A stretch of DNA of 64,000 bases from an uncultured Clostridia bacterium (GCA_944384995.1 CALWVN010000008.1:1-64000), one strand, 5' to 3'; positions 1 to 9,522 are shown, numbered from the stretch's first letter. Translations and numbers: made by a program. Notes: generated by a model not told the origin, from the sequence alone.

Positions 1-39
1 TCAGAGGGGGCAAGGAGAAAGGCTGAAAGTCTGCACAAA

Positions 40-240
40 CCGTTCCTCCCTCTGATGAGGGAGGTGGCAAAACGGCGTATGCGCCGTTTTGACGGAGGGA
101 GAGACAAAGAGAAACAAAACGAATCTCTCCCCCAGTCTCGCTGGCGCTCGCCAGCCCCCTCGTCAGAGGGGGCAAGGATAAGCGGCGACCGACAGTATTT
201 CGTCTACCATTCCTCCCTCTGACGAGGGGGCAAGGGAAAG
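40..240. repeat. Cluster of intergenic hairpin repeats
   Basis: Several short inverted repeats sit close together: CCTCCCTC/GAGGGAGG at about 46-65, AAAACGGCG/CGCCGTTTT at about 71-92, CCCCCTC/GAGGGGG at about 157-176, and a similar unit at about 211-230. The CCCTCTGAYGAGGG core recurs three times in both orientations. No gene is visible in 1-290. They look like extragenic palindromes; nothing shows whether they act as terminators for a gene to the left. Confidence 0.6.
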
Positions 241-357
241 CGCCTGTCAAACGGTGCTGCACAACATCAGTTTTGTTAAATATTTCCGCCATTGGCGGTA
301 TTCGTAGACCGGGGCTGCGGCCTCCGGAATCCAAAATCGGAAAGGAGCTTTCAGACG

Positions 358-3300
358 ATGCAAGAAAAGAGGTTGAAAGTCTGGAAACGTGTCACCGCGC
401 TTTTGATGAGTGCAATTCTGGTGGCGGTTTCCCTGCCCCTGGCACTTGCGGCACCTCTGAGCGCGGGGACGTATGACCCGACCCCGACGTTCGCAGAGGA
501 CGCGACCCTGTGGGCGTGGGAAACGGAGGAAGGGGATGTAACGGTTTCCGTCCCTGAGGCGACCGTGAACACCGATTACATCACCAAGTCTATAGCGACC
601 TATTACATAACGCTGTATGACTTAGGGGTGTATACACAGGTGCATGACGACCCGGCGACGGAAAATGTGCCGTCAGCCAAGATCACGGTGGATGCCTCGA
701 CCATGACCTTGGCGGTCGAAGGCACCTTTGAGGTGACGTTCACGGAAGTGGAAATGCTGGCAGCGGGTATCACGCTGGACGGCACGCACCGCCTGTGCGT
801 CGAGGTCCTTGCGCAGGACAGCACCGGCTGGGTCTCGGACGCGATCACGACCACCGTTTCCGACGTCCCGCGCTTTGAATATGACGAGGAAGCGTATACC
901 CCGCTTGTCGAAAACGAGACGGGCATGCGCGAAATGCTGATGTTCGAGCAGTCGAAGCCGAGCAGCAGTGCTTACTCCGACAGCACGCTGTCGACCGACG
1001 GCGCGGGCACCGGCAGCTTGGATTACGTCGCTTCGAGCAGCACAGGCACGAACCAGCTCAACTTCCGCGGGCAGACCCAGTGGGGCGGCGACGGCGGCAC
1101 GGGCGCGTACCAGTTTTATGTGACGGGCACGGACGACCAGTCCTTCAACACTACCTGGTCGCGCGAGCACTGGATCGCTACGGGCGCCGAGGAGGTCTGG
1201 TTCTGGTTTGATTTCTCGCAGGTCTCCGTGGAGGGGCTGGCGCTTGAACTGAAAACGCAGCAAAAGCGGTACGGCGAGTTTTATTGGAACAACAACTTTG
1301 TTAATACAAACCCTGCAGACGCGGAGCGCAGCGATATTATATACGACGAGAACGCTGACGACAGCTACAGCACCGTGACCTACTCCACCGCCGGCACCAC
1401 GGCGGCAGGCTACAAGGGCGAAGCGCCCTATGTCTATGTGCAGGCGGACGACGGCTCGTGGGAAAAGGTCATGCTCACGAACGGCCGGCTGGACATTGCC
1501 GATTACAAGGGCTACATCCGCGTGCCGATTGATTTCCTCTGCTCCACAACGGATACCTATGTGGAAGCGAGCAACGACAATTTCGGCGATTTGCACAGCG
1601 CAATCGGCGACGAAATTTCGCTTAGCGGTAGCTTCTGGTCGATGAATATCGCGCGTTCCGAAACGGATACGATGACATTTTATGATAATCACATTTTGTT
1701 GAGTGAGCGGGTTCTGGTCGACCCGGCGGGCACTTCGGTTTCCGATGCACTTACGATTCAATATCGCCAGTTCCGATTGGATAAACAAGTGTATGGCGCT
1801 GGCGGTGACAATGAAGACAGTTGGTATTTGCCGCAGGATTATACCGGTTCACGCACGATTGAAAACAAGTCACAGGGCGTCACCATGCTGTCGGTTGGTC
1901 CTGCAGCTCGTGATGTAGACTCGGATACCAGGCACGCCTATGTCCAGCTCAACGACAATGGCACGGTATATAAGGACGCCGATGGCAATCCGGTGATTCT
2001 GAACCGCGAAAACGGCTACAAGGCGCTCGACGATATCTGCGGTGCGGGCTTCTCGTACACGGGCATGAGCGCGGACAGCGTCAACCACAGCTTTTATATG
2101 GACTCGATCATGTTCTATAAGACCGAAGGTACCTATGAAACAGATCTGGCCGAGGACTACGGCAAGCCGCTGACCAGTTACTACGACCAGAAAACCGAGA
2201 TCCCGCGCAGCATTCTCAACCAGATCGATGAACTGATCACCTACCCGGACGCGGGCGATTACCGTGCGGTGCAGTATATTTCCGAGATGCTTGACGGCTA
2301 CCGGCAGGGCTACGCCGGTTCCGCGGTCGGCAACGACTTCCTTTCGGAAGAGAATTTAGCCGCAACGGCAGCGTCGCTGGGGCTTACCTCCGTGTGGGAA
2401 AAATTCACCACGGCGCGTGACTTGTGCGTGGAAGCGGGCACGATCATTCAAAATGACGACGGCACCTACACCTACCCGTCCAACAACGACGCAGGCTATG
2501 AAAACGTAGCTGCCACGGGCGAAGTCACAGGGCTTGTGGCGCAGCTGGTGCGTTCCCTTGAAAAGCTGCCCGATCCCTCTACGGTCTCCTCTGTCAGCGA
2601 CGCGCTGGAGACCGAGATCGTCCGCGCGTATTCGCTCTATACGCGCTTGAATCTGACACAGCTCAATGCGCTTTCTTTGGCGGAGGAGCAAAAGCTGCTC
2701 GACTACGCCGTCCTGGTCGGTGTCGATTCGAGCACCGACTTAGACGTCGCGGGCAATACGCTGGCGCGCAACAAATTTGTGCTGTTCAACGATTTTGAAT
2801 CGCTTTCGATCGGCACGGAATCCGATCTGTTTGAAAACGACCCCAACGGTGCATGGAGATACGGCGACTATCGCTATACCAAGGGCTTTTTGACCTATGG
2901 CTCCACCACCCGCACCTTCCTCGGCACTTGGGACAACAGCCAGTTGGATGCGAACAGTCCCAGTACGGACAATTATGCCGACCCCATGCAGAGCGGTACC
3001 ATCGTGGATGGCAACGAGCGCAGCGAAACGCTGAAAAACGGCACCAAGGCGACGGTGACGGACGCGGGCTTTAACGGGACGCACGGCGCTGCGGTCGCCA
3101 TCAATTCTTCGTATTATAACGGCAGCGGCTCCAGCGGCGGCAACGGGAACGGCATGTACAACATCCTGAGCGTCTCGCTCGACAGCTATTCCGCCCTGGA
3201 CGGCGATAACAACGATGCCATGACGCACAACATGGGCATTGTGAACCTCGGCGATGTGCTGGAGGGTCCCAACGGCAACGCAGCGAGCAGCACTTTCCCG

Positions 3301-5838
3301 CTCGGTTTGGTATTCTACGCGGACTTCTCGCAGCTTTCCGACTTCAAGCTGACCGCGTCCATCACAACGGGCTCGCACCGCGACGGCTCGGGCGCGAACG
3401 ACTTTACCCTTGCCATGGGCGACAGTGAGGCCAATAAGAGCATCTATCTGATGGATATGCGCACCGGTGAGTGGGTCGACTGCTCCGCCAGCGGGCACGG
3501 CGCAAACTACTTTAGCTCCGACGTGACGACCAACGGCCTGACGCTCGCCGGCTACGAGGGATATATCATGATCCCCCTCTACCAGTTCAAGGACAACTGG
3601 ACGCAGGCGACCACTGGCGGCACGGGCGCCGTCAAGCTCAGCGAATATGCAGCCGGGCTGAACAGCATTTACCGCGTGAACATCGGCATCGCCCCGGACA
3701 ACAGTGCTGCATCGTCGGACGCACTCGAGGGCAAGACCTTTGTCATTGACAACATCGGCTTCGGCTACACGTCGGACTATGACACGGGTACGACGGTTCA
3801 CTCGACCTTCGGCGAAGTGCTGGGCATCAAATCCCAGTACCAGAACGAATTTGAAGAAGCCGTTGCGGCACTCGAGCCGAGTACCAGTACCAGTGAGTCA
3901 TGGAGCGCTGAGTTCATTCAGGCGCTGAGCGACGCGCAGTTGTTGTACAATGCGCTGACCGAAGCCGAAAAGGGCTTTCGCTCCACGCAGCAGGCATATG
4001 CGATCCTGCAAGGGTACCAAAACGCCACTGCGGAGGAGATCGGTGAATATTACGCCGCCATCACTCCCCAGCTGCTGTTCAACGTTTATTTCTCGGGTCT
4101 CAAACTGAGCGACACATTGGCGGTCGCCGACGGTAACACCTCCGGCGAATATGACCTGCCGTATCCCGGCGTGATCGATACGGACGGTAACGGTACGGCG
4201 GACGCGGTGAACTATGCGGCCTATGGCTTGACGGCGGATACTGCGGCGCAGATCATCAAGTGGTACAACGACGGCTACTCCAAATGGACGCAGAGCACAA
4301 AAGACGAGCACCCGGAGCAGTGCCGGCAGTTCCTCAATGCCTACAACGCGGCGATGCGCTGTGTATCTTCGCTCGAACCCGCACTCACACAGTCGCTGAC
4401 CTTCTTGAGATCGCTGTATACGGGCGGCACAGACGCCCTGTACCAGACCATGTCGCAGCTGTATCCCGACAGGGCGGCAACGGGCAGTCTCGGCGTCGCG
4501 GGCGACGGCAACGTCTACCCGACGAGCGGCACCTACGACAAGACCAAGCCCTACGGCTCCTGGACGGCGAACGGTGCGACGGTCAATGAAGGCTTCTTCA
4601 TCTCCGTCAGCGACGAAAATATTACAACGCTCGAAACGGCACTCACCAATTTCAATCGGAACAACAACTACTTCGCCAAAGTCCTCATGGCGGACGGCAG
4701 CATCCGCGACGGCGCGGAAAATGTCTCCGAGGCATGCGAAAAGCTGCTGAATAATACCGATACCTATACCAATGCAAGCGGTCAGACGGTGAACGGCGGC
4801 GTGGTGCAGCTTTTGGGTAAGTATCAGACGCAGTACGAAGATGCTGCGCAGAAGCTGGCAGACGGCACGTTCACGGCGACCGACCGCACAAATCTCCTCA
4901 ACACCATCGCCGAGTATGAGTCGCTCATTGCTACCTACCACGACGTAGCGGAGCTCTATGACGTCATCCAGCAGATGTATGATCTGACGCCCGCTGTGAC
5001 CGGTACGCTGTCGGCATCCACTGTAAATCTTTCGTATGATGACAGAGACACGAACGGCACGGTGGCAAGCACGGCAGACCCGACGTATCAGCTCACCGCG
5101 TTTGAGCGCTATCTGACCGATACGACCGGCACAGGCACCTTGACAATCACATCTTCGAACGGCGGCGTCCTTTCGGACGGCGCGGGCACAACGCTTGCCT
5201 ACACGCTTTCCTACGGCGGCACGACCGTCTCGTGGGGCACGGCGGCTGCGGACGGCAGCACGTCGGCAGATGTTGCAACGGGCATTACCGCGCCGATGGC
5301 CTCGGGCAGCGCCCTGCATGTTACAGTCCCGAATGCACAGCCGACCACCAGCGCATTAAGCGATACGCTGACGCTGACCTACACCTACCAGTACACCGAC
5401 CGCAACGGCATCCTGCGTGAAGCGACCGATGTAAAGCAGCTAACAGTCAACTACGCAACCGGCGACTTCTACACCGTCACGGTGGACGCGGAAGTCCAGA
5501 TCCCGTGGGGCGCGAGAACCACCAATTACCATGCAGAGACCTCCTACAACTTCAGCGGAGACGCTACGCTTCGAGTGGAAGGGACGGCGACCAACGCAGT
5601 CGATGCGGAGGGCAACAACCTGACCATGACGAACGCCGGCACGACGGATACTATTTCCGGCCGCATCAGTGATCTGGTTTCCACTTACTATGGTCCGGGA
5701 GCGGGAAGTTCGATTCAGTGCTATAGCACGGTTACAATAGAGGATGACGAGTGGGTGGGCAAACCCCTCGGCGAATACCGCGCGACGGATGCTATCACCT
5801 ACACCGTCACCTATTCGGACGGCAGCACAACGCCGTAA
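358..5838 (+). CDS. Giant secreted multidomain surface protein, first gene of the surface locus
   Basis: About 1826 residues. The ATG at 358 is chosen because AAAGGAGC precedes it and a signal peptide follows at once (basic start, hydrophobic stretch at 13-30, ALA-A cleavage near 31). Two long beta-rich modules (about 205-640 and 800-1140) each contain a YKGYIRVP/YEGYIMIP strand and end in MDSIMFY/IDNIGFG, resembling lectin- or carbohydrate-binding-like sandwiches. Helical stretches (about 640-790 and 1158-1550) carry AYSLYTRL and LLYNALTEAEKG patterns as in surface-protein helical repeats. An Ig-like region covers 1546-1700. The last 120 residues (from about 1703) share the TVTVDAEVQIPWG start and GEYRATDAITYTVTY end with the seven small proteins downstream. 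There is no LPXTG and no C-terminal membrane segment. Role inferred: adhesin or tip/shaft protein of a surface structure. Confidence 0.8.
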   Translation: MQEKRLKVWKRVTALLMSAILVAVSLPLALAAPLSAGTYDPTPTFAEDATLWAWETEEGDVTVSVPEATVNTDYITKSIATYYITLYDLGVYTQVHDDPATENVPSAKITVDASTMTLAVEGTFEVTFTEVEMLAAGITLDGTHRLCVEVLAQDSTGWVSDAITTTVSDVPRFEYDEEAYTPLVENETGMREMLMFEQSKPSSSAYSDSTLSTDGAGTGSLDYVASSSTGTNQLNFRGQTQWGGDGGTGAYQFYVTGTDDQSFNTTWSREHWIATGAEEVWFWFDFSQVSVEGLALELKTQQKRYGEFYWNNNFVNTNPADAERSDIIYDENADDSYSTVTYSTAGTTAAGYKGEAPYVYVQADDGSWEKVMLTNGRLDIADYKGYIRVPIDFLCSTTDTYVEASNDNFGDLHSAIGDEISLSGSFWSMNIARSETDTMTFYDNHILLSERVLVDPAGTSVSDALTIQYRQFRLDKQVYGAGGDNEDSWYLPQDYTGSRTIENKSQGVTMLSVGPAARDVDSDTRHAYVQLNDNGTVYKDADGNPVILNRENGYKALDDICGAGFSYTGMSADSVNHSFYMDSIMFYKTEGTYETDLAEDYGKPLTSYYDQKTEIPRSILNQIDELITYPDAGDYRAVQYISEMLDGYRQGYAGSAVGNDFLSEENLAATAASLGLTSVWEKFTTARDLCVEAGTIIQNDDGTYTYPSNNDAGYENVAATGEVTGLVAQLVRSLEKLPDPSTVSSVSDALETEIVRAYSLYTRLNLTQLNALSLAEEQKLLDYAVLVGVDSSTDLDVAGNTLARNKFVLFNDFESLSIGTESDLFENDPNGAWRYGDYRYTKGFLTYGSTTRTFLGTWDNSQLDANSPSTDNYADPMQSGTIVDGNERSETLKNGTKATVTDAGFNGTHGAAVAINSSYYNGSGSSGGNGNGMYNILSVSLDSYSALDGDNNDAMTHNMGIVNLGDVLEGPNGNAASSTFPLGLVFYADFSQLSDFKLTASITTGSHRDGSGANDFTLAMGDSEANKSIYLMDMRTGEWVDCSASGHGANYFSSDVTTNGLTLAGYEGYIMIPLYQFKDNWTQATTGGTGAVKLSEYAAGLNSIYRVNIGIAPDNSAASSDALEGKTFVIDNIGFGYTSDYDTGTTVHSTFGEVLGIKSQYQNEFEEAVAALEPSTSTSESWSAEFIQALSDAQLLYNALTEAEKGFRSTQQAYAILQGYQNATAEEIGEYYAAITPQLLFNVYFSGLKLSDTLAVADGNTSGEYDLPYPGVIDTDGNGTADAVNYAAYGLTADTAAQIIKWYNDGYSKWTQSTKDEHPEQCRQFLNAYNAAMRCVSSLEPALTQSLTFLRSLYTGGTDALYQTMSQLYPDRAATGSLGVAGDGNVYPTSGTYDKTKPYGSWTANGATVNEGFFISVSDENITTLETALTNFNRNNNYFAKVLMADGSIRDGAENVSEACEKLLNNTDTYTNASGQTVNGGVVQLLGKYQTQYEDAAQKLADGTFTATDRTNLLNTIAEYESLIATYHDVAELYDVIQQMYDLTPAVTGTLSASTVNLSYDDRDTNGTVASTADPTYQLTAFERYLTDTTGTGTLTITSSNGGVLSDGAGTTLAYTLSYGGTTVSWGTAAADGSTSADVATGITAPMASGSALHVTVPNAQPTTSALSDTLTLTYTYQYTDRNGILREATDVKQLTVNYATGDFYTVTVDAEVQIPWGARTTNYHAETSYNFSGDATLRVEGTATNAVDAEGNNLTMTNAGTTDTISGRISDLVSTYYGPGAGSSIQCYSTVTIEDDEWVGKPLGEYRATDAITYTVTYSDGSTTP

Positions 5839-5912
5839 GGCAAGTTCACCTGAAAAGGTTAACGATATACGCCATGAAAATACGAAATTCCGAAAAAAGG
5901 AGATGATGTCGG

Positions 5913-6365
5913 ATGAAAAAAATGATTTGCGTGGGGCTGGCGGTCATACTGCTGGCGCTCTGCGCACTGCCCGCCTTCGCAGAGGATGTCGGCAGCATGC
6001 AGATCTCCACGCAAAGCGACCAGGCAGCTTATGAGATCTCTATCCCCGCCGACACCGTGATCCCCTGGGAGGCTGCCGAACAGGCGCTCGGGGAAGTCAC
6101 GGCGAGCAAGCTGCAGCTTGCGTATGACCACGTCGTGCGCGTAACGGTCGATTCGCAGAACGCGTTCAACCTCGTCAATGATGCGGACGCGACCAAGACG
6201 ATCGGCTACACACTCATAGGCGCAGACGCCATGGAATTCGCGCCCGGCGCAATCGACACGGTCTACCCGCTGTCCGTCGCCGTGAGCGAGGATCAGTGGG
6301 CGCAGGCGGCTGCCGGCAGGCACACGGATGTGCTGACCTTCACCGCCGAATATGTCGCAGCTTAA
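5913..6365 (+). CDS. Small exported beta-domain protein, paralogue 1 of 7
   Basis: 150 residues with a signal peptide (about 1-22, ending PAFA-E). The mature part has the family pattern: YEISIPADTVIPW near the start, a middle GYTLIG strand, then an E-D-W tryptophan and a C-terminal TDVLTFTAEY strand. It is the most divergent of the first copies and has a shorter N-terminal extension. It lies 74 bp after the giant gene with its own GGAG ribosome site (AAAAAAGGAGATGATG) and is probably in the same operon. No known family was recognised with certainty. A pilin-like or coat-like structural subunit is inferred from tandem paralogy and context only. Confidence 0.75.
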   Translation: MKKMICVGLAVILLALCALPAFAEDVGSMQISTQSDQAAYEISIPADTVIPWEAAEQALGEVTASKLQLAYDHVVRVTVDSQNAFNLVNDADATKTIGYTLIGADAMEFAPGAIDTVYPLSVAVSEDQWAQAAAGRHTDVLTFTAEYVAA

Positions 6366-6403
6366 AATCGTAAGTCAAAAAACTTTATAAAAGGAGCAAG
6401 ACC

Positions 6404-6892
6404 ATGAAAAAAGTATTGTCTATTGCGCTTGCTGTTGTTATGATGCTTGCCGTGTGCGTTCCCGCTTTTGCGGCAGACATCACGACGGACGGCGGCACGG
6501 GCACCGTGATCATCAAGACCGTGACCACGACCGCAGGCGGTGAGGATGCGGCGAACTTCACCGTGACCATCCCCGCGGACACCGAGATCACCTGGGGCGC
6601 CGAGTCCACCACGCTGACGTATTATGTGGAATCCCACCTTCGCTACGGCCAGCATGTGGAAGTCAGCGTTGCCGGTAACGGCGTCATGAGCTACGTCGCT
6701 TCGGCGGACGACACCTTCACGCTTCCCTACACGCTCGGCGGCGAGTATGCCTATGCGGCGGAAAGCCCCGTTGTCTATCCCGCGGCTTCCCCCGACTTCA
6801 CGGTGGAAATTGCGGAAGACGATTGGAACCGCGCTGTTGTTGGTGAATACAGCGACACCCTAACCTTCACGGCAGAAGTTGTGACCGCGTAA
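6404..6892 (+). CDS. Small exported beta-domain protein, paralogue 2 of 7
   Basis: 162 residues. The signal peptide (1-23, PAFA-A) is almost identical to those of the next two paralogues. The mature protein has a 28-residue N-terminal extension with alternating hydrophobic residues (GTVIIKTVT), then FTVTIPADTEITWG, LPYTLGG, a DDWNRAVVGEYSDTLTFTAEV ending and no cysteine. It is preceded by AAAAGGAG. Predicted to be an all-beta extracellular domain. The closing GxYSDTLTFT strand recalls the end of fimbrial-type Ig domains, but homology cannot be shown by eye. Confidence 0.75.
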   Translation: MKKVLSIALAVVMMLAVCVPAFAADITTDGGTGTVIIKTVTTTAGGEDAANFTVTIPADTEITWGAESTTLTYYVESHLRYGQHVEVSVAGNGVMSYVASADDTFTLPYTLGGEYAYAAESPVVYPAASPDFTVEIAEDDWNRAVVGEYSDTLTFTAEVVTA

Positions 6893-6930
6893 AACGGTTG
6901 CTTGAGAACACTTAGAGAGGAGTAACCATT

Positions 6931-7410
6931 ATGAAAAAACTTTTGGCTATGGCGCTTGCCGTCGTTATGATGCTGGCGGTTTGCGTCCCCGCGTTCGCGG
7001 CGGAAATCACGACCGACGACGGCAAGGGCACAAGCATCATCAAGACCTCGACCCAGACTGCCGGCGGCGAAGAAGGCGCTGGCTTCACCGTGACCATCCC
7101 CGCGGAAAACACGATCTACTGGGATGCGCAGAGCACCGATCTCACATACACCATTACTTCGCAGCTTGGCCCCAACACGGGCGTGCAGGTCACGGTGGAT
7201 GACACCGACCAGGCTTATGTGATGACCGATGCAAACTCCTACACGCTGGCGTACACGCTCGCGGACACGGTCGGTGTTACGACGTCTCCCGTTGTGAACG
7301 CAGAGGAATTTACCTACACCGTCAATGTTGCACAGACGGCTTGGGATGCGGCGATCGTTTCGGAATATGCCGATGAGCTGACCTTCACGGCAGAGCTTGT
7401 TGCGATCTGA
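6931..7410 (+). CDS. Small exported beta-domain protein, paralogue 3 of 7
   Basis: 159 residues; signal peptide 1-23. The mature start AEITTDDGKGTSIIKTST is close to paralogues 2 and 4. Core motifs are FTVTIPAENTIYWD, SQLGPNTGVQVTV, LAYTLAD and YADELTFTAEL. It has an AGAGGAG ribosome site and a 38-bp gap from the previous gene with no terminator, so it is likely co-transcribed. The conserved IPW Trp is present, shifted to YW. No enzymatic motif is visible. The close likeness to its neighbours points to tandem duplication. Confidence 0.75.
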   Translation: MKKLLAMALAVVMMLAVCVPAFAAEITTDDGKGTSIIKTSTQTAGGEEGAGFTVTIPAENTIYWDAQSTDLTYTITSQLGPNTGVQVTVDDTDQAYVMTDANSYTLAYTLADTVGVTTSPVVNAEEFTYTVNVAQTAWDAAIVSEYADELTFTAELVAI

Positions 7411-7450
7411 CAACAGCAGTACGATATAAACCGAAAAGAGGAGAAAACCT

Positions 7451-7936
7451 ATGAAAAAGATTTTAGCAATTGTGCTGGCACTCGTCATGATGCTGGCGGT
7501 CAGCGTCCCGGCGTTCGCCGTGGACATCGCGACTGACAACGGCAAGGGTGAATCTGTTGTCAAGACTTCGACGCAGAACGAAGACGGCGAGGAAGCCGCA
7601 GGCTTCACCGTTTCGATCCCGGCGGAAAACATCGTCCCGTGGGACAGCCTGTCCAAAGACTTCACCTACACCGTCACCTCGCAGCTCGCGCCTGCTAAGG
7701 CAGTCCGTGTGGATGTTGCCGATGCGGACGACGGCCTTGTGATGACCGACACGACCGGGCTTACACTGGCGTACTGGCTTCAGAACAGCTACGCGGTCAT
7801 GGACGGCCCTGTGGTGAACGCGCAATCCTGCACCTTCACCGTGTGTGTCTCGCAGGACAACTGGGATGCCGCTCCGGTTTCCGAGTATTCCGACACGCTT
7901 CTGTTCACGGCTTCGATCGTGGACGTGACCCCGTAA
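7451..7936 (+). CDS. Small exported beta-domain protein, paralogue 4 of 7
   Basis: 161 residues; signal peptide ends VPAFA-V. The N-terminal extension is DIATDNGKGESVVKTST, followed by FTVSIPAENIVPWD, SQLAPAKAVRVDV, LAYWLQN, QDNWDAAPVSEYSDTLLFT. One cysteine lies in the TFTVCV strand, unusual in this family. Its nearest relative appears to be paralogue 3: both keep SPVVNA/GPVVNA and the W-D-A-A motif. Ribosome site GAGGAG; 40 bp from the previous gene. Function unknown; inferred subunit of a surface assembly. Confidence 0.75.
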   Translation: MKKILAIVLALVMMLAVSVPAFAVDIATDNGKGESVVKTSTQNEDGEEAAGFTVSIPAENIVPWDSLSKDFTYTVTSQLAPAKAVRVDVADADDGLVMTDTTGLTLAYWLQNSYAVMDGPVVNAQSCTFTVCVSQDNWDAAPVSEYSDTLLFTASIVDVTP

Positions 7937-7988
7937 CAAGCGCTTTTCGCGCACAACATAAAAATTCTGAATGAATTGAGGGAAAACC

Positions 7989-8474
7989 ATGAAAAAGATT
8001 TTAGCAGTTGTTCTCGCACTCGTCATGATGCTCGCAGTCAGCGTTCCGGCGTTCGCGACGGACATTGCGACCGACGACGGCACGGGCGACACCAAGCTCC
8101 AGACCCTGACGACCGATGAAGACGGCAACCCCGTTGCAGGCTTCACCGTGACCATCCCCGCTACCGTGGAGATCCCGTGGGGCGGTACTGAAGCAGGCGA
8201 CACGCTGGATTGGTCTTATGTTTCGCAGCTCGAAGCCGGCAAACAGCTGAGCATCTCGGTGAATAAAGCTTCCGGCATCATGACCAACGGCACGGATAAC
8301 CTGTCGTATACCCTGACGGGCGATGCAGTCGGCACAGCGTTCACGACCGGCGCGGCGGTTTGCGCTTTAACGGAAAAGTCGATCGATATCGCTGTTTCGG
8401 GCTGGGACGATGTTCCGGTTGACGCATACTCCGATACCGTGACCTTCACGGTCGCAGTCGTCGATATCGTCTGA
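7989..8474 (+). CDS. Small exported beta-domain protein, paralogue 5 of 7
   Basis: 161 residues; signal peptide nearly identical to paralogue 4. The extension TDIATDDGTGDTKLQTLTT leads into FTVTIPATVEIPWGG, SQLEAGKQLSISVNKASG, LSYTLTG, SGWDDVPVDAYSDTVTFTV. It shares the SxNK-x-SG and GWDDVPV/GWEDVPV features with paralogue 6, so the two form a subfamily. It is preceded by TTGAGGGAAAACC as ribosome site. No membrane anchor and no sortase motif. Confidence 0.75.
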   Translation: MKKILAVVLALVMMLAVSVPAFATDIATDDGTGDTKLQTLTTDEDGNPVAGFTVTIPATVEIPWGGTEAGDTLDWSYVSQLEAGKQLSISVNKASGIMTNGTDNLSYTLTGDAVGTAFTTGAAVCALTEKSIDIAVSGWDDVPVDAYSDTVTFTVAVVDIV

Positions 8475-8513
8475 TCACGCCGCGCAACATAACTCTCGAA
8501 AAGGAGCAGGCCT

Positions 8514-8990
8514 ATGAAAAAGGTTCTCTCTGTTGCGCTTGCACTCGTCATGCTGTTCGCGGTCTGCGTGCCCGCCTTTGCGAGCCAGACCATTACGCAG
8601 CCGGGTGACACGGCGGTTGAAGTGATGACCCTGACAACGGATGTAAACGGCGACCCCGCCGCGAACTTCACGGTGACCATTCCCGCCACGGTAAGCATTC
8701 CGTGGTACGGCACGACCGGCGGCGACTCCATCACCTGGTCGTACACCTCGCAGCTCAACATCGGCGAGCAGCTTCAGATCTCGCTCAATAAGACGAGCGG
8801 TGAATTTTACAGCGACGGTGAGAATGTCCTCGCGTACACGCTGTCGGGTGACGCGGCAGACGCGGCATATGTGACCGCCGACGAGGTCGAGTCCGCCAGC
8901 CGCTCCACCGCCGTAACGGTCACCGGCTGGGAGGACGTTCCCGTAGGGTCGTATTCCGATACCGTGACCTTCACCGTCCAAGTGGTTTGA
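8514..8990 (+). CDS. Small exported beta-domain protein, paralogue 6 of 7
   Basis: 158 residues; signal peptide ends VPAFA-S. Core motifs are FTVTIPATVSIPWYG, SQLNIGEQLQISLNKTSG, LAYTLSG, TGWEDVPVGSYSDTVTFTVQVV, the last reaching the C-terminus with no tail. The N-terminal extension TAVEVMTLTT again alternates hydrophobic and polar residues. AAAAGGAG precedes the ATG; 39 bp from the previous gene. Sister copy of paralogue 5. Confidence 0.75.
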   Translation: MKKVLSVALALVMLFAVCVPAFASQTITQPGDTAVEVMTLTTDVNGDPAANFTVTIPATVSIPWYGTTGGDSITWSYTSQLNIGEQLQISLNKTSGEFYSDGENVLAYTLSGDAADAAYVTADEVESASRSTAVTVTGWEDVPVGSYSDTVTFTVQVV

Positions 8991-9039
8991 GTGACAAGCG
9001 CTTAACAGAATAAATCAAATTTATAAAAGGAGCAAAACC

Positions 9040-9522
9040 ATGAAAAAGTTTTTAGCAGTAGCACTTGCAGTTGTTATGATGTTCTCTGTCAGCGTTCTTG
9101 CTTTTGCAGCGAACCCCATTACAAAGGATACGGAACAGACCGAAACCATCGACGTTTACACCGTTGTGGATGCGGCGGATGACACTTACACCGTGACCGT
9201 TCCCGCCAATGTGGCGATCCCGTGGAGCACCACCGGCTCCAGCAGCGGCACAGCCGACTACACCGTATCGTGCAACCTCGTGGCAGGCTCGACCCTTCAG
9301 GTAGCCGCGGCTGCGAATGACGGCGGCGTGATGAACATGGATCCCGTTGGCGACGATACCCTGACCTTCGCGCTTACCGGCACGACCGATGCGCAGTCTT
9401 TCTCCGGCTATGTGACCTCCCAGACCGTAGATCTGGATGCGACCGTTTCTTCCTTCGAGGGCGTTGCAGTCGGCGAATACACCGGCACCATGACCTACAC
9501 CGTTACCTACACGGCTGCTTAA
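9040..9522 (+). CDS. Small exported beta-domain protein, paralogue 7 of 7
   Basis: 160 residues; signal peptide ends VLAFA-A. This is the most diverged tandem copy: YTVTVPANVAIPWST, SCNLVAGSTLQVAA, LTFALTG and GEYTGTMTYTVTY. Its ending YTVTYT is closer to the end of the giant protein (YTVTYSDG) than the other small copies are. The ribosome site AAAAGGAG is identical to that of paralogue 2. It is the last small copy before the membrane-anchored gene; possibly a base or adaptor subunit, which is inference only. Confidence 0.75.
   Translation: MKKFLAVALAVVMMFSVSVLAFAANPITKDTEQTETIDVYTVVDAADDTYTVTVPANVAIPWSTTGSSSGTADYTVSCNLVAGSTLQVAAAANDGGVMNMDPVGDDTLTFALTGTTDAQSFSGYVTSQTVDLDATVSSFEGVAVGEYTGTMTYTVTYTAA

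Noticed and set aside
673..5319. Several long minus-strand open frames inside the giant surface gene (for example 673-1788, 2740-3801, 3898-5319)
   Set aside because: Antisense to a coherent plus-strand gene with signal peptide and continuous domains; composition is that of complementary-strand shadows.
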